DNA from: Antitrichia curtipendula
Taxonomy: Eukaryota > Streptophyta > Bryopsida > Hypnales > Leucodontaceae
Assembly: GCA_951230915.1 (NCBI GenBank)
Contig: OX579636.1
Span: 36,515,567-36,579,566 of the forward strand
Reading direction: 5' to 3'
DNA: 64,000 bases
The translations under genes and the position numbers were made by a program. Every line of letters begins with the position of its first letter. The first letter of the stretch is position 1. The notes below the pieces were generated by a model. It saw only the letters and a list, made by a program, of their open reading frames with translations. It ran no database searches and was not told the origin of the DNA. Shown piece by piece: positions 20,271 to 33,326 of the stretch.

Positions 20271-22190
20271 TTAAACCTTGAATCTTATTTTTGTGCCTTG
20301 GTTCTTGGTGGAGTGGTTTGATGGGACAATTAGCTTGTGAATAGATGCATTAGAGCATCCGCACTCATTTACACTAGCACGGCTTCCAACAAATCATATT
20401 AATTTGGGACCCACCTCAAATGTGCCATCCAATTGTTTTTGTGAGGGACCTTAAAAACAAGTTTGGGTCCTTCATTTTTCTAGGCACTTCAATTCACGCA
20501 CTCAATTGAATTCTTACACTTAGTTTGACTTATCTTTCTTTATTCATAAGTAATAGGCTTTAGACTGTGTTAAATGGAGAGAAGCCTCGAACTTCACTAA
20601 AATCCATCTTGCATACTAGGAAAGATGATTAATACTGAATGGATGAAGTCATGTTAGAATGATGGAGATGTATGTGGCACAAATGCAAATGGGAGTGGAA
20701 GTGAGAACTTCTAGCTTCGAACTTCAAGAAGTGTCCCTAGTTCTAATAGGATGCAATGGGGGGGAGTCACAATAGGGGATCAAGAGTTCAACAAGTTTGT
20801 TGAACTCTTCTCTTCACCCTTCTGAGCGTAGGAGAAAGTTTAGCAAGTTTGTTGAGCCTCTAATCCCTTGCCATGTGGAATTCAACGAACTTTTAACTCA
20901 AGCTCTCCCAACTATGATTCCCCCTAAACCTATTGGGCGATGTTGTGATGAAGTTAACCCCCAAGGGACTAGGAGGGTGATCACAGTTTTTGTTTTATTG
21001 ACTAGTTTTGTAGCAAACATGATTCCTCATTTGTGTAGAATTTTTTTTGATGATCACCACCAATAAAATGAAAGAAGACTTGTGTAACTTTTCTATGAAA
21101 AAAAGATTGACAAAATTGCACAATTATTGAGAAAATGCCATTGTTGACAAAATTGATGAAAGATTATCAGTTAGGTGGTATTTTGTACACATGCTGAAAT
21201 TAGAATGTTGCAATTGGAATGTTCAAAAGTGTTCCAAAAATTCTAATTTTTTTCCCCACAAGTACACGCCATCATGATTTTTATATGCAATCTTTTGGGA
21301 TCATTTTTGAAGTGAAAAAAATTTAGATATGAGGATTTGAAGTGATAGCCCATAGCGCCATCTCCATTCTCCCAAAATTCACCCAACTGAATTGCATAGT
21401 CAATCATTTCTTGATGGGATTGCACCAACGGATTCAACGGAAAAAATCGTCCGAGGTCTCTTTGTTGTTCATGGACTGTTAGTGAGGTTCACAATTTGAG
21501 TTTTCTGCAAATGTAGTGGCTTCTGCAACTGTCTGCAGTCTTTTAGGGGTTAACGTGAATTCATAGTCTTCCGTGCGCGTGTAAGCAATCCCGAGGCTCT
21601 CTCTTGCTAGCAATCTGTATTTGTCCCGTAGGAATAAGTTAGTGCAGTCTTAACAGCATGTTCACAGTATGAGCATTGGTGACAGTATTGTGTATGCAAA
21701 TGTAAGCCATAATAAATGTTGTAATTGGGGGAATATGCTTGCATCCTTGTTTCATCATACTGTGTAAAAAGCATTGTTATATATTGCTATGTTTTGATAA
21801 TCAAACTCTATTAAAAAAAAATTTAATCTACAATAGATTGTCAGTAGCAGGTAAAGGGTGAGGCAGTGCAAGGCAACATTCAGGAAGTTTTATGAGTTTT
21901 AGCAACTATTTTCCTTCAATTCTCAAATTGAACCAGGTTTTAAGTATGGTGTCCAATTATTCTATCTATTTTATATTCAAAATTTAAAAAATTATTGATT
22001 TTTTCACTATTTTTTTGTCGATGTTCTCAAATTGCAACAATTTTTTTTCCCAATTCCACCAGCTAACTTCGAACTAACTGCCGGTTCTTCCCTAACGTAA
22101 GTTTGAGGCTCCCTAAGAAGTAAAAACACCTCTTTGTTCAAGGCAGTCTTGGTGTGTAGATTTTCACACATGAATGTGGATGAGTACTCT
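20271..22190. other. Spacer with one possible TTAA element (20958-21549) and an unassigned frame
   Basis: A frame at 20797-21066 (ERRRKFSKFVEPLIPCHVEF) stays open for 89 codons and may be transposon-derived, but I recognise no domain. TTAACCCCCAAGGGACT at 20954 and the complement of TTAACCCCTAAAAGACT ending at 21553 could bound a 592-bp element. AGAGCATCCGCACTC at 20353 resembles a PIF/Harbinger end without a visible partner. Confidence 0.35.
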
Positions 22191-22194
22191 TCTT

Positions 22195-22346
22195 AGCAAG
22201 TATAGTGGGAGGCCCTCACACGAGGGCTTCCCGCTGCGTTAAGCAGTCGGGTTACAGCTCCTGGCACCGGTTATAGTGCCAAGCACTATAACCAGTGTAT
22301 TCCGGTCTATAATGAGGAACGTTTTAGTATAGTGGGAGGCTCCAGA
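22195..22346. repeat. Compact structured repeat block
   Basis: AGTATAGTGGGAGGC occurs at 22199 and again at 22328. Between them are several short perfect inverted repeats: GGCCCTC/GAGGGC, and GGTTATAGTGCC ... GCACTATAACC. GC content is higher than the surroundings. Could be a fold-back element or an RNA-like structure; nothing identifies it. Confidence 0.45.
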
Positions 22347-23046
22347 GTGCTTAACGCATGTGAGTAATCACATGAGGCTGCAGACAAAGCAATCAGTTTC
22401 TCATTCAAATTCACAAATGTTTGGTTGGCCTTTGTCTCCGGCTTTTCAGGACAACAAAGTTTTTCTACTTTTCCCCTTCGTGCCAAACACCCTGAATTTG
22501 ACTTGGTTCCAACTGAAAATTCTGTTGGTTAGGTCTGCAGTTGCAGGACAAGTTTGGCAGAAAATAATTGAATACAGATGCCAAATTTTGAGAGGAATTG
22601 TTATTATTTTTAATTGTATGGGAAAAAATTATCTTGTGGAATATTTCTATTATTGTATAATTATGTCAAAGTATAATTATGTCAAACCTTGTTTCCAAGA
22701 ATATTCAACATAGATAGATGAGGCAAGATGTCAAGGCTAGATGGTAGAATGCCGTATCAAATTATAGTTTTTAAGACTTGGCACTTTATGAGGAAAAGCC
22801 AAGATTGAAGTATTGACACCCCCCAAAACTTGATTTTCCAGTTGCACAAGAAAATGATAGTGAATGAAGAGGAAATAAGAAGAGATAGGAAAAAATGCCA
22901 AAATTCAAGAAGATGCTAAAAACCTTATCTCCATGAATGTTCTTTTGGATTTAAAAAAAATAGTAGTCCTACTTGAAAGTAACTACTTGTAAAAGTCTTA
23001 AAAGTGGATCCAACATCTTGTTTTAAATCTCCACTAATGGGAGCAT

Positions 23047-24105
23047 CACTAGAAGAAAATGAGGGGGTTTGCAACTACAAAGAGCAACTGGTTTTGAATT
23101 GCATTGGACATTTGTAACTAGTGATAATCTAGAGGGCTATTAATAGAAGCCTCCAGTTGTTGTGGACAAGTTTTCTAGTTGCACCATAGTTGCAAGGCGA
23201 AATGTTTTAATTTCTCATCATGTAGCTTATTTGGAACTTCATCGATGCACTTTATGACGTGATTGCTTACGTGGTATTTGCTGCCAAGTACAAATTACAA
23301 CTAAATTGTGTCTAGTTTGCAACTCATTTGTCACTTCATTGTGACTCATCTGTGACTTGTTTGCAACTCATTTGTGACTTCATTGCGACTTGTCTATGAA
23401 TCATTTGTCATTTGCGACTTGTAGATATCAAAATCTATGAAATGTAAAAAATTTATGTATTGTAGAAATCTACAAAATATAGAAGTCTACAAACCATTGA
23501 AATCTTAGAATTCTATTAACAAAATTTGTTACAGACGGATACAACTACTTACAAGTCTTATATGTCCAACCTAATGGTACTCTTGACAAGTGATATGGGA
23601 CAATTGTTATTACACAATTGGAAAATGATTTGAAAACAACTAGGAAACAACTAGGAATCAACTACTAAACAACTAGGAAATGACTTCTATCATTTTACAG
23701 ATGCAATTGTTTCCTAATTGTTTCCTAGTCATAGACTAGTTGTTTTCAAGTTGAATCCTAGTTGTTTTCTAGTCAAATTCTAGTCATTTTTTAGTCGCAA
23801 TCCTGGTCATTTTCAAATCAAATTATAATCAAATTTAGATAATTTGCGACTACAGAGTTGTCCACATTGACAACTATGATGAATATTGGATGTAGAATAC
23901 CTCACAATAATTCTAAATGACAACTCTATTACCCTCCCATGATCCTACACTTAATTCTACGACTATTTTGCAACTATAACAACATACACGTCAAAGAGTT
24001 GGTACGAATAGAGAGGGATTATAGTCCCAGTGCAATTGTATAGGACCCTTAGTCGCAAAATAGTTGTCGAATATTGATTGCGGCGGACACATTTTTCTAT
24101 TAGCG
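23047..24105. mobile_element. Non-autonomous CACTA-like element, 1059 bp
   Basis: Starts CACTAGAAGAAAATGAG and ends with the complement of CGCTAATAGAAAAATGTG. Both flanks are CAT (23044-23046 and 24106-24108), the 3-bp duplication of CACTA transposition. The subterminal and internal DNA is packed with short repeats typical of the group: (T)GCAACTCATTTGTGACTTC variants at 23310-23410 and ACTAGGAAACAACTAGG / GTTTTCTAGTC variants at 23630-23800. No transposase frame. Confidence 0.8.
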
Positions 24106-24108
24106 CAT

Positions 24109-27100
24109 TGACTAGGCTTGAATGTTGATACTTTGAGAATTTCAATTCCATTAGCCTCCATGATTATGATATATTATTTTTTTGAAATGTCACCAAATAT
24201 TACCAAAATTGTTGTGATGGTGGATGTTTGAAGCTTTACATGTGATGCAACATGGTTTTGTAATAGAGCCCCTAAAAATAACATTATATCTTGGCATTCA
24301 ATGAAATTATATTCTATTAAATGATTTTAATTTTAGAAACTTATGATTTTTTCTTGCTAAAAAGGAAAATTTATCTATAGGTTATCGTTTTATCTGTGTA
24401 CATTGATAAATTTAGTGCAATTTCTTGAATAAAGAGCTTGGATATGAAATATAAAACATTTTGTCATGCTTTTATGAGATACTTCATGGAAATAAACACA
24501 TGCAACAAAAAGAGTAGCCCAAGTTGTGGCCATTCGTTCATATTAGTATTGAATATCATGTTTTGGTCCACATATGAAATTATTAAATTCTATAAATTTT
24601 ATAGAAAGAAATTAGGCAAACAATGTAATTTGAAAACAAAAATCCAATATTTTATGAGGTCATGCTAAGGGAAATTTTTTGTGGAAGCACCTCCACTCAT
24701 AATGCAAACAAATTTATTGGAAAACTTTTTATGAGTCATACAATCAAAAATCAATAAGTGAAAGGATATATTCTTTTTCAAAACCTATTTTTTTCTTTAA
24801 ATCATGAAAAATTGATAGCAAAAATAATAGAGCATTTTATGATATAATAAATTATGTACCAAACTACCCAAAAAAACAGGGGAGAAGGGGACTAGTTCAA
24901 AGTTATAATCATTTTCTTATTGTGAATGGTCAATTTGTCTTCTTTACAAAAAACAATCTATTTGAGGTCATAGATTGAGATTAAAGATATCAATAGATGG
25001 TATTCAATTGTACTAAGAACATTTGCATTGCTACATGAATTTGTAGGTTAGATAGACGTAGGTGTGATGGCTTTAGCCCAATAAGACCTTGGGTTAGCAA
25101 ATCAATTTGGAGCAACAAAATAAGCTCCATATCATCCGGTTACCTGTATGGATGCAACCAAGGTCATTGTGTCATTTTTGCTTGTCCTTGAAGGATTGAC
25201 ATGGATCCATAATTTATAAACTATTTCTATATCAATATATTAAAATATTGTTTTTGACCTCAATTTGAATTTTTAAATTATATATAAGCATACAACCTTC
25301 ATCTTGTATTTTTACTATATGGGACTACATATTCAGTCTTTCAATTTGAAAATTTGAAAACACTATCAAGTAAAAAAAATGATTGTAGCAAAAAATGAAA
25401 TGAATTGAAAAATACTAAAAAAATATTAACTAATTAAAATCTTATCTTGAGATACAAATGAAAGTTGAGGATAAAGTGAATTATTTTAATGATATTTTTA
25501 GTTATTACACTACTTATCATAGCATGTGATAATTAAATTACCACTAACAAGCTAAATTTAACCTTTATATATTTGACTTTTAAAAATATTTTTTATTATC
25601 TAATATGTGAAAAATATTATACTTGTAAATTTTTACTTTTTTCTATAATTTCTTATACAAAGAAATTATTTAAAGTTTTTGAGGTGTAATGTATTTTTCA
25701 ATTATAATAAAAAATGAGAGTAATTTGAGACGACAATAAATTGAAGGTTGTAAAGATAAACAATAAAATTTAACTTATGCTTTTCTATAAAATACAAAGT
25801 AGAAACATACAATATTGTTTAGTTTAAATTCTATTCACAATTGCAATAATTCATTCAATTTGGGGGACTATTGGTATTTAAAATGGTATATTTAAACTAC
25901 ACTTATTGAATTTTATTTGGATTCTTAATTCAAATCAAATTTAAAAAATGATGATTTCCTTAATGACAAACGGATTGACTTAAACGTAACTTAAGTTAGG
26001 TTGAATGAGGTTCAAATGGAATATGCAAAAATAATTTAAATTCAAATGTCACAACCCTCACTACAAGGAATGTCCATGATACTTTGGTGAGCAAAAGGGA
26101 CCTTGGAGGTGACTTTCCAAGCCTTACAAGAAGCTAGACTGATGAATAGAAATGACAAGTTCCAATCAAATAGGGCATCAAAGTACTCTAATTGGAACAA
26201 AGCGGGGCCATGCTGCATATGTTTGGAAAGATGATAAGAGCATGTGTCTATGTATTGAAAGATTGTAAGGATCCAAGTTGTAGGTCAAAATATTTCTACT
26301 CAAAATTAGCAATGTCTTGGCCTTCACTTCAAGATGTGGGAAGTTGGAATGGTGGTTCTAAAAGGAATCTTTTGTCAAAATATAGCATTATGAATAGTTT
26401 TGGAAAGCAAGGGAGACAATGATTCGAGAATATTAAGACACAGAGAATATAGAAAAAAGCTAGAAGTTATGGGCAAACAAAGGGACTAGAGTCATAGAGG
26501 ACTCAGACTTATAGAGGGTCATAACTTGCTTAATACGTGTTGCATTTGAGAAGTGTAATCTATGATGATCCATCCACGTAGATCACGAAAATGGGCTTGC
26601 ACTTTGGATTTGGAGTTTGGAGCTAAAAATTACGCCAATGGAAAAATTGAGAGTCTTTAAAGCTTATGTTTGAGGCTAAGGCTTGGGATTGGGTACGTAT
26701 TGGATTCAAAGGAGAAGTATGTCTTTGACGTCTTTGTAATCCACGGGACTAACAAATTTGCCAAATCCAACATATCAAATGATATCATGGTCAGCTAAAG
26801 TGGCAACTGACGGTGAGGTTGGTGATGGAGCCTCACAACCACCTTCATGACACCATGGAGTACTTTTCTCTTTGACACCAGTTTGATGGTGTCTTGTTCC
26901 ACGCTAGGCCACGACGTTGAGGTTCAATTTGTTAGTCTTGAGGTGAAGTTGATTGGGCCTAATCAACCCAAGTTGGGTACTATTCAAAGGCAATTAGCTT
27001 TGGTGGTAAATAGTGTCACCACCAAGCACTTGAACATCAATGCAAGTACAATCCCATGTCATCTAATAACATGCCCAATGTCTTGTGGAGGTTAGGTGAT

Positions 27101-28570
27101 GGGAGTCATGAGAGAATGTAGAACCCATGACTAGTACTGGAACCTAATGTCATTAGGAGATTGTGAACCTTGGTATGTTATTAGAAGTAAAGTGCTACAA
27201 AGGCACATTGGAGGGTTTGAAGAAGTAAGTGTTACTAAGAGGCATGACATTAAAATTGAATTGGTAGATTTTTATGATTTTAAAAAGTGTAAGCTAATCT
27301 ATGCTGATACTTTAAAAAAATGTCAACTACCTATTTCTTAAAGTCATTGTAAAGGGCCTCTTATTAAGCTAGGAAAGTCAAATTTTAAATGGAAACTTAC
27401 TTACATCCTTTGAACGACAAAGTATTTGCAAAATGGACTTTACAAATTCCATACCAAACAAATCTTAGAAGTCAATACTAGAGTTGTAGAGAAATTTAGT
27501 GGATGAAATTGGAAATGCCTACATGATTTATCTAAATAAGAACAATCCAAAATAAGTAGCTTGGATGATCTTATAAGCACCTTCAATGGTAGTGGAATAT
27601 CTACTTATACATATACTCAAGACTCACATGCTCCCATTTTCATGCTCACACACCAGGATCGTTGGGAAGGACGCCTTGAACTAAAAGTGCCAAATGAATT
27701 ACTTTTAGGAAAACTTAAGAAATGAATGATGCACCTATTCATCCGGGCTTCTAATAGTTTTTGGATGACTACCTTGGTGATAAAACCACATCTTCCCAAT
27801 ATCAGTCTCTAAGTAATCAAATCTTCTTTAAATGGAAAGATCAATTTTAAGCTATTATGAATGACATGTTCAAATCTCAAACAACAAATGAACACAAACA
27901 TATCCTAAGCTTGATCTGATTTTCCATCCATCTATTTGTTTGCAAATTATTGCGTTAATTATCTTACATGTACACATATAGATTTTCAAAGCTTTTTTTT
28001 CAATCTTTTGTTGTTTAAGGGCTACAAGTATGTTTAGCTTCAAAAAGTGATTTTTTCAATTCAAAAAACAATCCCCTCAAAATGACTTGAATAAATAAAT
28101 AGTATAAAAATCTTGGAAAATCACTAAAATTGCAACTTATCAATTTGAACTCGATGGAAAAATAAATCTTATGAAAATTATGAATGTGCAATTTGTAATC
28201 ATATGTAGAAGATATTTTGTATTTTAGGTTTCAAATGTTTTTGGAAAATACTAGTTAATGTAGCAAGTGATCTATTTGTGTGGATATGATCTATGAATCA
28301 CATATTACAAGTTCTTTTTGGAAAGTCATCATTAAATTATTATTCTAAATTGTATATCATGATACATTTTTACAATTTTGAAAAATCTGGACTATCCTAT
28401 AGTTTACAAGGAGTTATTTATTAACAAAAACTCTTCCCAAAATACCTATAACATTAATTTATCTCCCAAAATTCTTTCTTCTTTCATTTCATAACATGAT
28501 GTTCCCATCTTTTAAAATTTGGAAAATGTGAGGTTATACTACCCAATATTTATGAAGCTTCTTCAATAAT
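24109..28570. other. AT-rich gene-poor stretch
   Basis: Low GC with dense stops. Slightly higher GC at 26050-27350 with frames of 60-82 codons, none with domain signals. Nothing else seen. Confidence 0.5.
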
Positions 28571-28577
28571 TCATTAA

Positions 28578-29152
28578 CTTCTAAAGTCCCATTGTCCCTA
28601 CGGAGGACAAAATGCATTTTGGTTAGGTTCCTATGATCCCAATTTTTACTAAAATATTTTTGAAAATTTCTCATAAGATAGAAAAACTTATTAGATTTTT
28701 GAGAATATAATTTTATTTCAATTGGTACCCAAGAGCAAAAATTATGCCACAATAACCTCAAAACATAGGAGACTAGCAACAAAAGAAAATCCACAAAAAA
28801 TTGAAATAAAGATTTTAATATTTTTTTCTTGTAGATTATATTTTTGTCTAAATGTAAAGCTTTTATTCATTCCATTCGGATTAATGATGTGAAAGTTATG
28901 GAGCTTTTTGTTTTGCTGGCAAATCAAAGCAACTTCTTTAAAAATAAAAATAAAAATCTCTCATTTTGAATGCTCATATCTTTCAATCTACACAGTCAAA
29001 AACCACAAAACTTTTACAACGTGATCCAAGACAAATGTAGAACAAGATCCTATAGTTAGATTCTAAAGAAAATTGATTTCGTTGATGAACATAGCAAAAG
29101 TGATAGTTTTGACTGCTTTTTGACTCAAAAAATGGCCTTGGGACTTCAGGGG
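28578..29152 (+). mobile_element. TTAA-type TIR element, 575 bp (copy F)
   Basis: Left end CTTCTAAAGTCCCATTG after TTAA (28574-28577); right end complement of CCCCTGAAGTCCCAAGG before TTCA. The interior matches 61494-62071 in the same orientation (AGGTTCCTATG, GTGAAAGTTATGGAG, ATGGCCTTGGG blocks) and, reversed and truncated, 34140-34347. Confidence 0.65.
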
Positions 29153-29247
29153 TTCAATGGGTGAAAATTATAGCATTTTTCCTAAACAACCAATTCATCC
29201 CAAACCGCACGGATGCTCGAGCATTGAAAGGGGTTAACTTAACTTAA

Positions 29248-29518
29248 GGTAGGTACACCCATATATGTCACTGACCTCAAACCACAATCTATACTATGTA
29301 TACATCTCCAAAATCAGTTCTGTACCTATAAGGAAGAAACGCTTTTAGAACCAAACTTTGTTCCTTAATAACTTTTGCATACAGTATCCAAATGTCATGT
29401 TCTCTGGTGCGTTGGAACCTTCTTTCACTTGCCTACAAGGACATATGAAAATTTGACCAGTCTAATAATAGTAACTAGGCTCAGTAGCAAAAAGTGACGG
29501 TTTTGGGTGTACCTAACC
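29248..29518. mobile_element. TTAA-flanked TIR element, second group, 271 bp
   Basis: Ends GGTAGGTACACCC and complement of GGTTAGGTACACCC, TTAA on both sides (29244-29247, 29519-29522). The interior matches 41441-41725 in the same orientation (CTTTTGCATACA(G/A)TATCCAAATGT). Confidence 0.7.
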
Positions 29519-29529
29519 TTAATACAAGT

Positions 29530-30910
29530 GGTGGTAAAACCTCAAACCAACCAAGCCCGGGCCCGGCAGACTGATGCATCAATTTCCATGACAAGCAGCA
29601 GCTCTGTCTGTGTCCTATCATGTCGCATTGACAGGAGTACGCCCATGGCAGGACACAAAGTTTTCCGGCATCATGACCGTGCTGGTGTTGGTGTTGATTC
29701 AGGTATAAGCAATTGAGGATATAAAAAAAAAAACTGGATATAAAAAACAAGCAGGGTCGGAAAACCCTCTCAGTACAATGTCGGTCTACCATGTGTCTAC
29801 CCTCAAGTCGTAAGGGCAGGCTGTGCGGACTAAGTTAATAATACGGATGATTGTTTCCTCGCTTGTAAGTAGCACTCACACTCCATGACGGAACTGACAG
29901 AAATATATAAAAAAATCAATAAATCCAGTTGGTGCATGAGAGGGAGGAGTAATAACCTAACGACAAGTAGAGGGGGGCACGCGCCATGGATAGTGCTGAG
30001 TGGACCGAACGACCACAACCCATAACTTACCAATGGTCCATCAATTATAATCTCCCCAGTCAGTTCTACTGTACTGTACACAGGATTAAGATTTGTTACT
30101 GGGAATAATAATAACAACTACAGTTGGGGATGGATAGTGCTGAGTGGATAGACCACTCCTCTGCCACCCCAAAATCTAGCCCACCCGTAGATTGTAGAAC
30201 ATTCCACAGGCAGTGGCTAGGCTGGAGATTCCCAGTAGGAAAGGGAAGGAAAAAGGAAAGGTTTCTCCAAGTACAGTAAACTCGGTAGACGGATTCGTCA
30301 ACAACAAGACCGACGTCCCAATGAAATTTCCATATGGTATGGGAATGGGAGGCCTCACTGGTTCCCCATTGGTTCCCCCGTTGGGTCTTGTGCGTCCTCC
30401 CATATGGCCATCAACTGGCCCGCATGCATGCATGCCTGCCTGCATGAGACGGATGAAAGGATCCCAATTATTATTAAACTTGTTAAAGGACCCCCAAAAG
30501 ATCTGCCCCCGTGAGTCAGCTAGGATAGGATAGAGTGGTGACTGCCATACCACCTGCCCTGTCACGCTCCACGTGGCCTTATCCTAATTGGCTGCCCACG
30601 AAAAAAGAAAAAAGAAAACCCGGGTTTATCATTCCCTTCCCCTGGCAGAGTGGCAGGCAGGGCCCACCCCCCTCGTTTTCATTCATTCCCTGGCCAAGGG
30701 AGGGAGAGGGATCAGTTTCATTCGTTCGTCAGGATTGTACGGCTTTCATCCATGCAAAGGATGAGAGTGAGTGTGCTCGTTCTCGGGGAAGCATCTTACC
30801 AAAATTTAGATCCACTGCGGTGGATAACTTGCGGCCCCCCTCCTTTCTTTTCGTGTTAATTTTAGTATGGGAAATTCCAAACGAATGGTTGCCGGCTTAC
30901 AGACAATCAA
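29530..30910. other. GC-richer segment with promoter-like motifs, gene not identified
   Basis: Contains a G-box (CCACGTGG at about 30570), an I-box (GATAAGG, minus strand, next to it), an inverted CCAAT (ATTGG), and RY repeats (GCATGCATGCATGCCTGCC at 30421). Both strands carry open frames of 100-130 codons at 30176-30565, without domain signals. GGATAGTGCTGAGTGGA occurs at 29989 and 30131. May be a promoter or a relic gene end. Confidence 0.3.
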
Positions 30911-30924
30911 ATTTTTAATACTGC

Positions 30925-31243
30925 CTACACTACTGATGGTATTTAGTGTTATGTTGTAAATAGCGTTATTTGCAGTTTTACCCCTCCCACTCTAAACTTC
31001 AATTTGTTGACATTTAGAGTTAACATTATCTATTTAATAAAGTATTCATTTAGATAGGTATTTATATATTTAGGTTTATATTTTTTTTCATTGCAATTTG
31101 ATAAAATAATAGGTAACACTAAATGTAAACTTATAAAAAAAATTGATATCCGGTAGTTGACAAATAGTGTCTATGTTGACATTTAGTGTTGTATTGGGTA
31201 ATTAGTGTTGTCAACACTATTCACCACCATTAGTTAGTGTAGT
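30925..31243. mobile_element. Inverted-repeat element, about 320 bp
   Basis: TACACTACTGATGGT ... TTTAGTGTT on the left faces the complement of CACACTACACTAACTAATGG on the right; TTTAGTGTT/AACACTAA(A/T) words repeat inside. Edges and superfamily uncertain (CACTA is possible from the ACACTA ends). Confidence 0.45.
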
Positions 31244-31564
31244 GTGCCTTGTGCAGTTGTCACATCCAAAAGTAAAAGTAAAAGTAATTTCTTAATTTTT
31301 TAAAACAAAAAAAATCCTTCAAAAATCCATAACTTTCACACCGTAGGTCTAAAGGCCACGAAACAAAATATGTGCACCCCTCCTCATAAAGAACTTTCCA
31401 ATGGTATCAAAAATGCAACATGGAGACGCACAGTCCAAGAGATCTCAACATAACAAATAAACCAACAAACAAATAGCCTAACTTAAGGTATACATACTCT
31501 TATTAATTTTGTAGATTTGTGTGTTTTTCTACTATTATACGGTCTATGGAAGGACAAACCTTAA

Positions 31565-32210
31565 CCCCTAAATGTCTAGGGCCTGTCTTGAACTTCTTGA
31601 AATTTGCTCTAAATTGAACAAAATGCCAACATTTTGATAAGTTGTATCATTTTTTTTGAGTTGTAACTGTACAAATTCAAACTAAACATGTTAGAGATTT
31701 CATAGAAAAAGAAAACACAACAATATCACCTATGGAGTGAAAGATTATAATGTTTGACCATGAGGGTGTTAAAACTACAAAAGTGATGTAAAGTTTTTCA
31801 ATCCTATTTTCACAAGTCAAATTAAAAAAGTTGATGACCAAAAAAATATGAAGTTAAAGGGCCTAATATGTATAACCCAAATCAATTTGTGGCTTCTTAA
31901 AATCTACTCTATAATTTTTTTAAATGAATTTTGAATGTGATTTTTTCTCCAAAATCTAGTGTATTTGAGGCTCATTTCCAAGAGCTCTCAACACTACGGG
32001 AAGTCAAGATTGTAATAGATACCCTTGCACAAAATTTTGAATAGAAAAATCACTATCATTTATTTTCAAGATCAGATTTTTGATGCTAAAACTAGACTTC
32101 AAGAAGAACTTTTCTAAAATAGAAATTGTTGTAAATAGAAACTTGGTTAGGTTTTATTTAACTTCAAAGTTTTGGAAACACCAAATTTGGGTGACTCGGG
32201 CATTTAGGGG
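31565..32210. mobile_element. TTAA-flanked TIR element, 646 bp (D)
   Basis: Ends CCCCTAAATGTCTAGGG and complement of CCCCTAAATGCCCGAG, perfect over the first ten bases, with exact TTAA on both sides (31561-31564, 32211-32214). Non-coding, AT-rich interior. One of the clearest members of the family. Confidence 0.75.
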
Positions 32211-32692
32211 TTAATGTGGTAAAACTTTGTCATATCAATAAGAATGTCACTTGTCTCTTTTAATGGGCATTTCCATGTTGAGAAGGTATCATACTTTGTT
32301 AGATATTTGGGAGGGACTTATCAACAATTAATTCAAAGATTGGGGTTTGCCGGATGAGGAGACATAGAAGACAATTTGTAGGGCTCTTCTTTTCAAGGAT
32401 ACAAAAAAGCCCCTTCCAACTTGGCACTGGTAAATAATATTATATTTTCACCCTTAAAAAAAACATGATCTTCTATATATACCACAAGTGATTGAATTGG
32501 AAATTTCAAATTCATTTTTTAGAATGAGGGATCCCTAGTCAATGCAAAAATCATGATAAACAAAATTGACGAACTACAAAATGGGATAAATTTTTACAAT
32601 TCCTCACAATTGGGACAAAAAAAGAGGCAATTCTTTATAGCCCTTATTTTGAGGGTGTATGACTTGTCTATTCCAATTGAGATATTGGCTAA

Positions 32693-33326
32693 GGTAGACA
32701 AGCCTATTATCATACAAACTAACAATATAAATATCTTGGAGTCAACTCCAAGAGGGTACATATTTTTCAAAGGTATGCACTTTTTTTACAAATCAAATCC
32801 AAGTGGAATTACAATTTTTATATAAAATTATAATTTCTATGGATTTCTGAAGTGGTCTGCTAAGAAATTACATAATCATTCATAGAGTGGAGTCATGAAC
32901 ATCCTCTAAGCAATCCATAACCACTCTCTGATATATCCAATGGTACTTAACCCCTAAGTGCCCTAGGGGCCAAAATATGGCCTCTCCATTTTTAAAAGAT
33001 GTTCTTGTTTAACTCTTATAATCTTTTCAATGGTACAGCCAAAGGACGTGTCCCTTTACCTATATCTCCGGACATGTCTCTACTACCAATTGGTACAGTC
33101 AATTAGTGTGAATCTTTTATTAGATGTTAGTTTAGTTGGAATGAGTATAGAAGGGTTTGGATTTTTGTGAACATGGGTTGGGCACTTAGGGATTAAGTAT
33201 TCAACATTAAAAGATTAACATGCTATCTCTTGTTGGCATTAATGCAATGATTTTGTTAGAAAATAATTAAATTTTGATGATTTTTTGGACTAAATTAGGC
33301 AACGAAAGGAAATAGGTTGGTCTAAC
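32693..33326. mobile_element. Second-group TIR element, interrupted by a TTAA element
   Basis: Left end GGTAGACAAGCC (after CTAA), right end complement of GTTAGACCAACC. Homologous along its length to 44797-45213, except that a 242-bp element plus one TTAA is inserted at 32947-33196. Confidence 0.65.
32951..33192. mobile_element. TTAA-flanked TIR element, 242 bp (E), with paralogous empty site
   Basis: Ends CCCCTAAGTGCCC and complement of TCCCTAAGTGCCC; TTAA at 32947-32950 and 33193-33196. Flanks CAATGGTAC and GTATTCAAC align with AAATGGCAC-TTGT-GTACTCACC at about 45052, where nothing is inserted. Confidence 0.8.

Noticed and set aside
23310..23800. CRISPR-like repeat array
   Set aside because: Short variable repeats without constant spacers, inside a CACTA-like element with clear ends and CAT duplications, in a plant genome.
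26192..27341. Several 60-80 codon frames suggesting a gene
   Set aside because: No domain, no splice-site support and no consistent coding composition.
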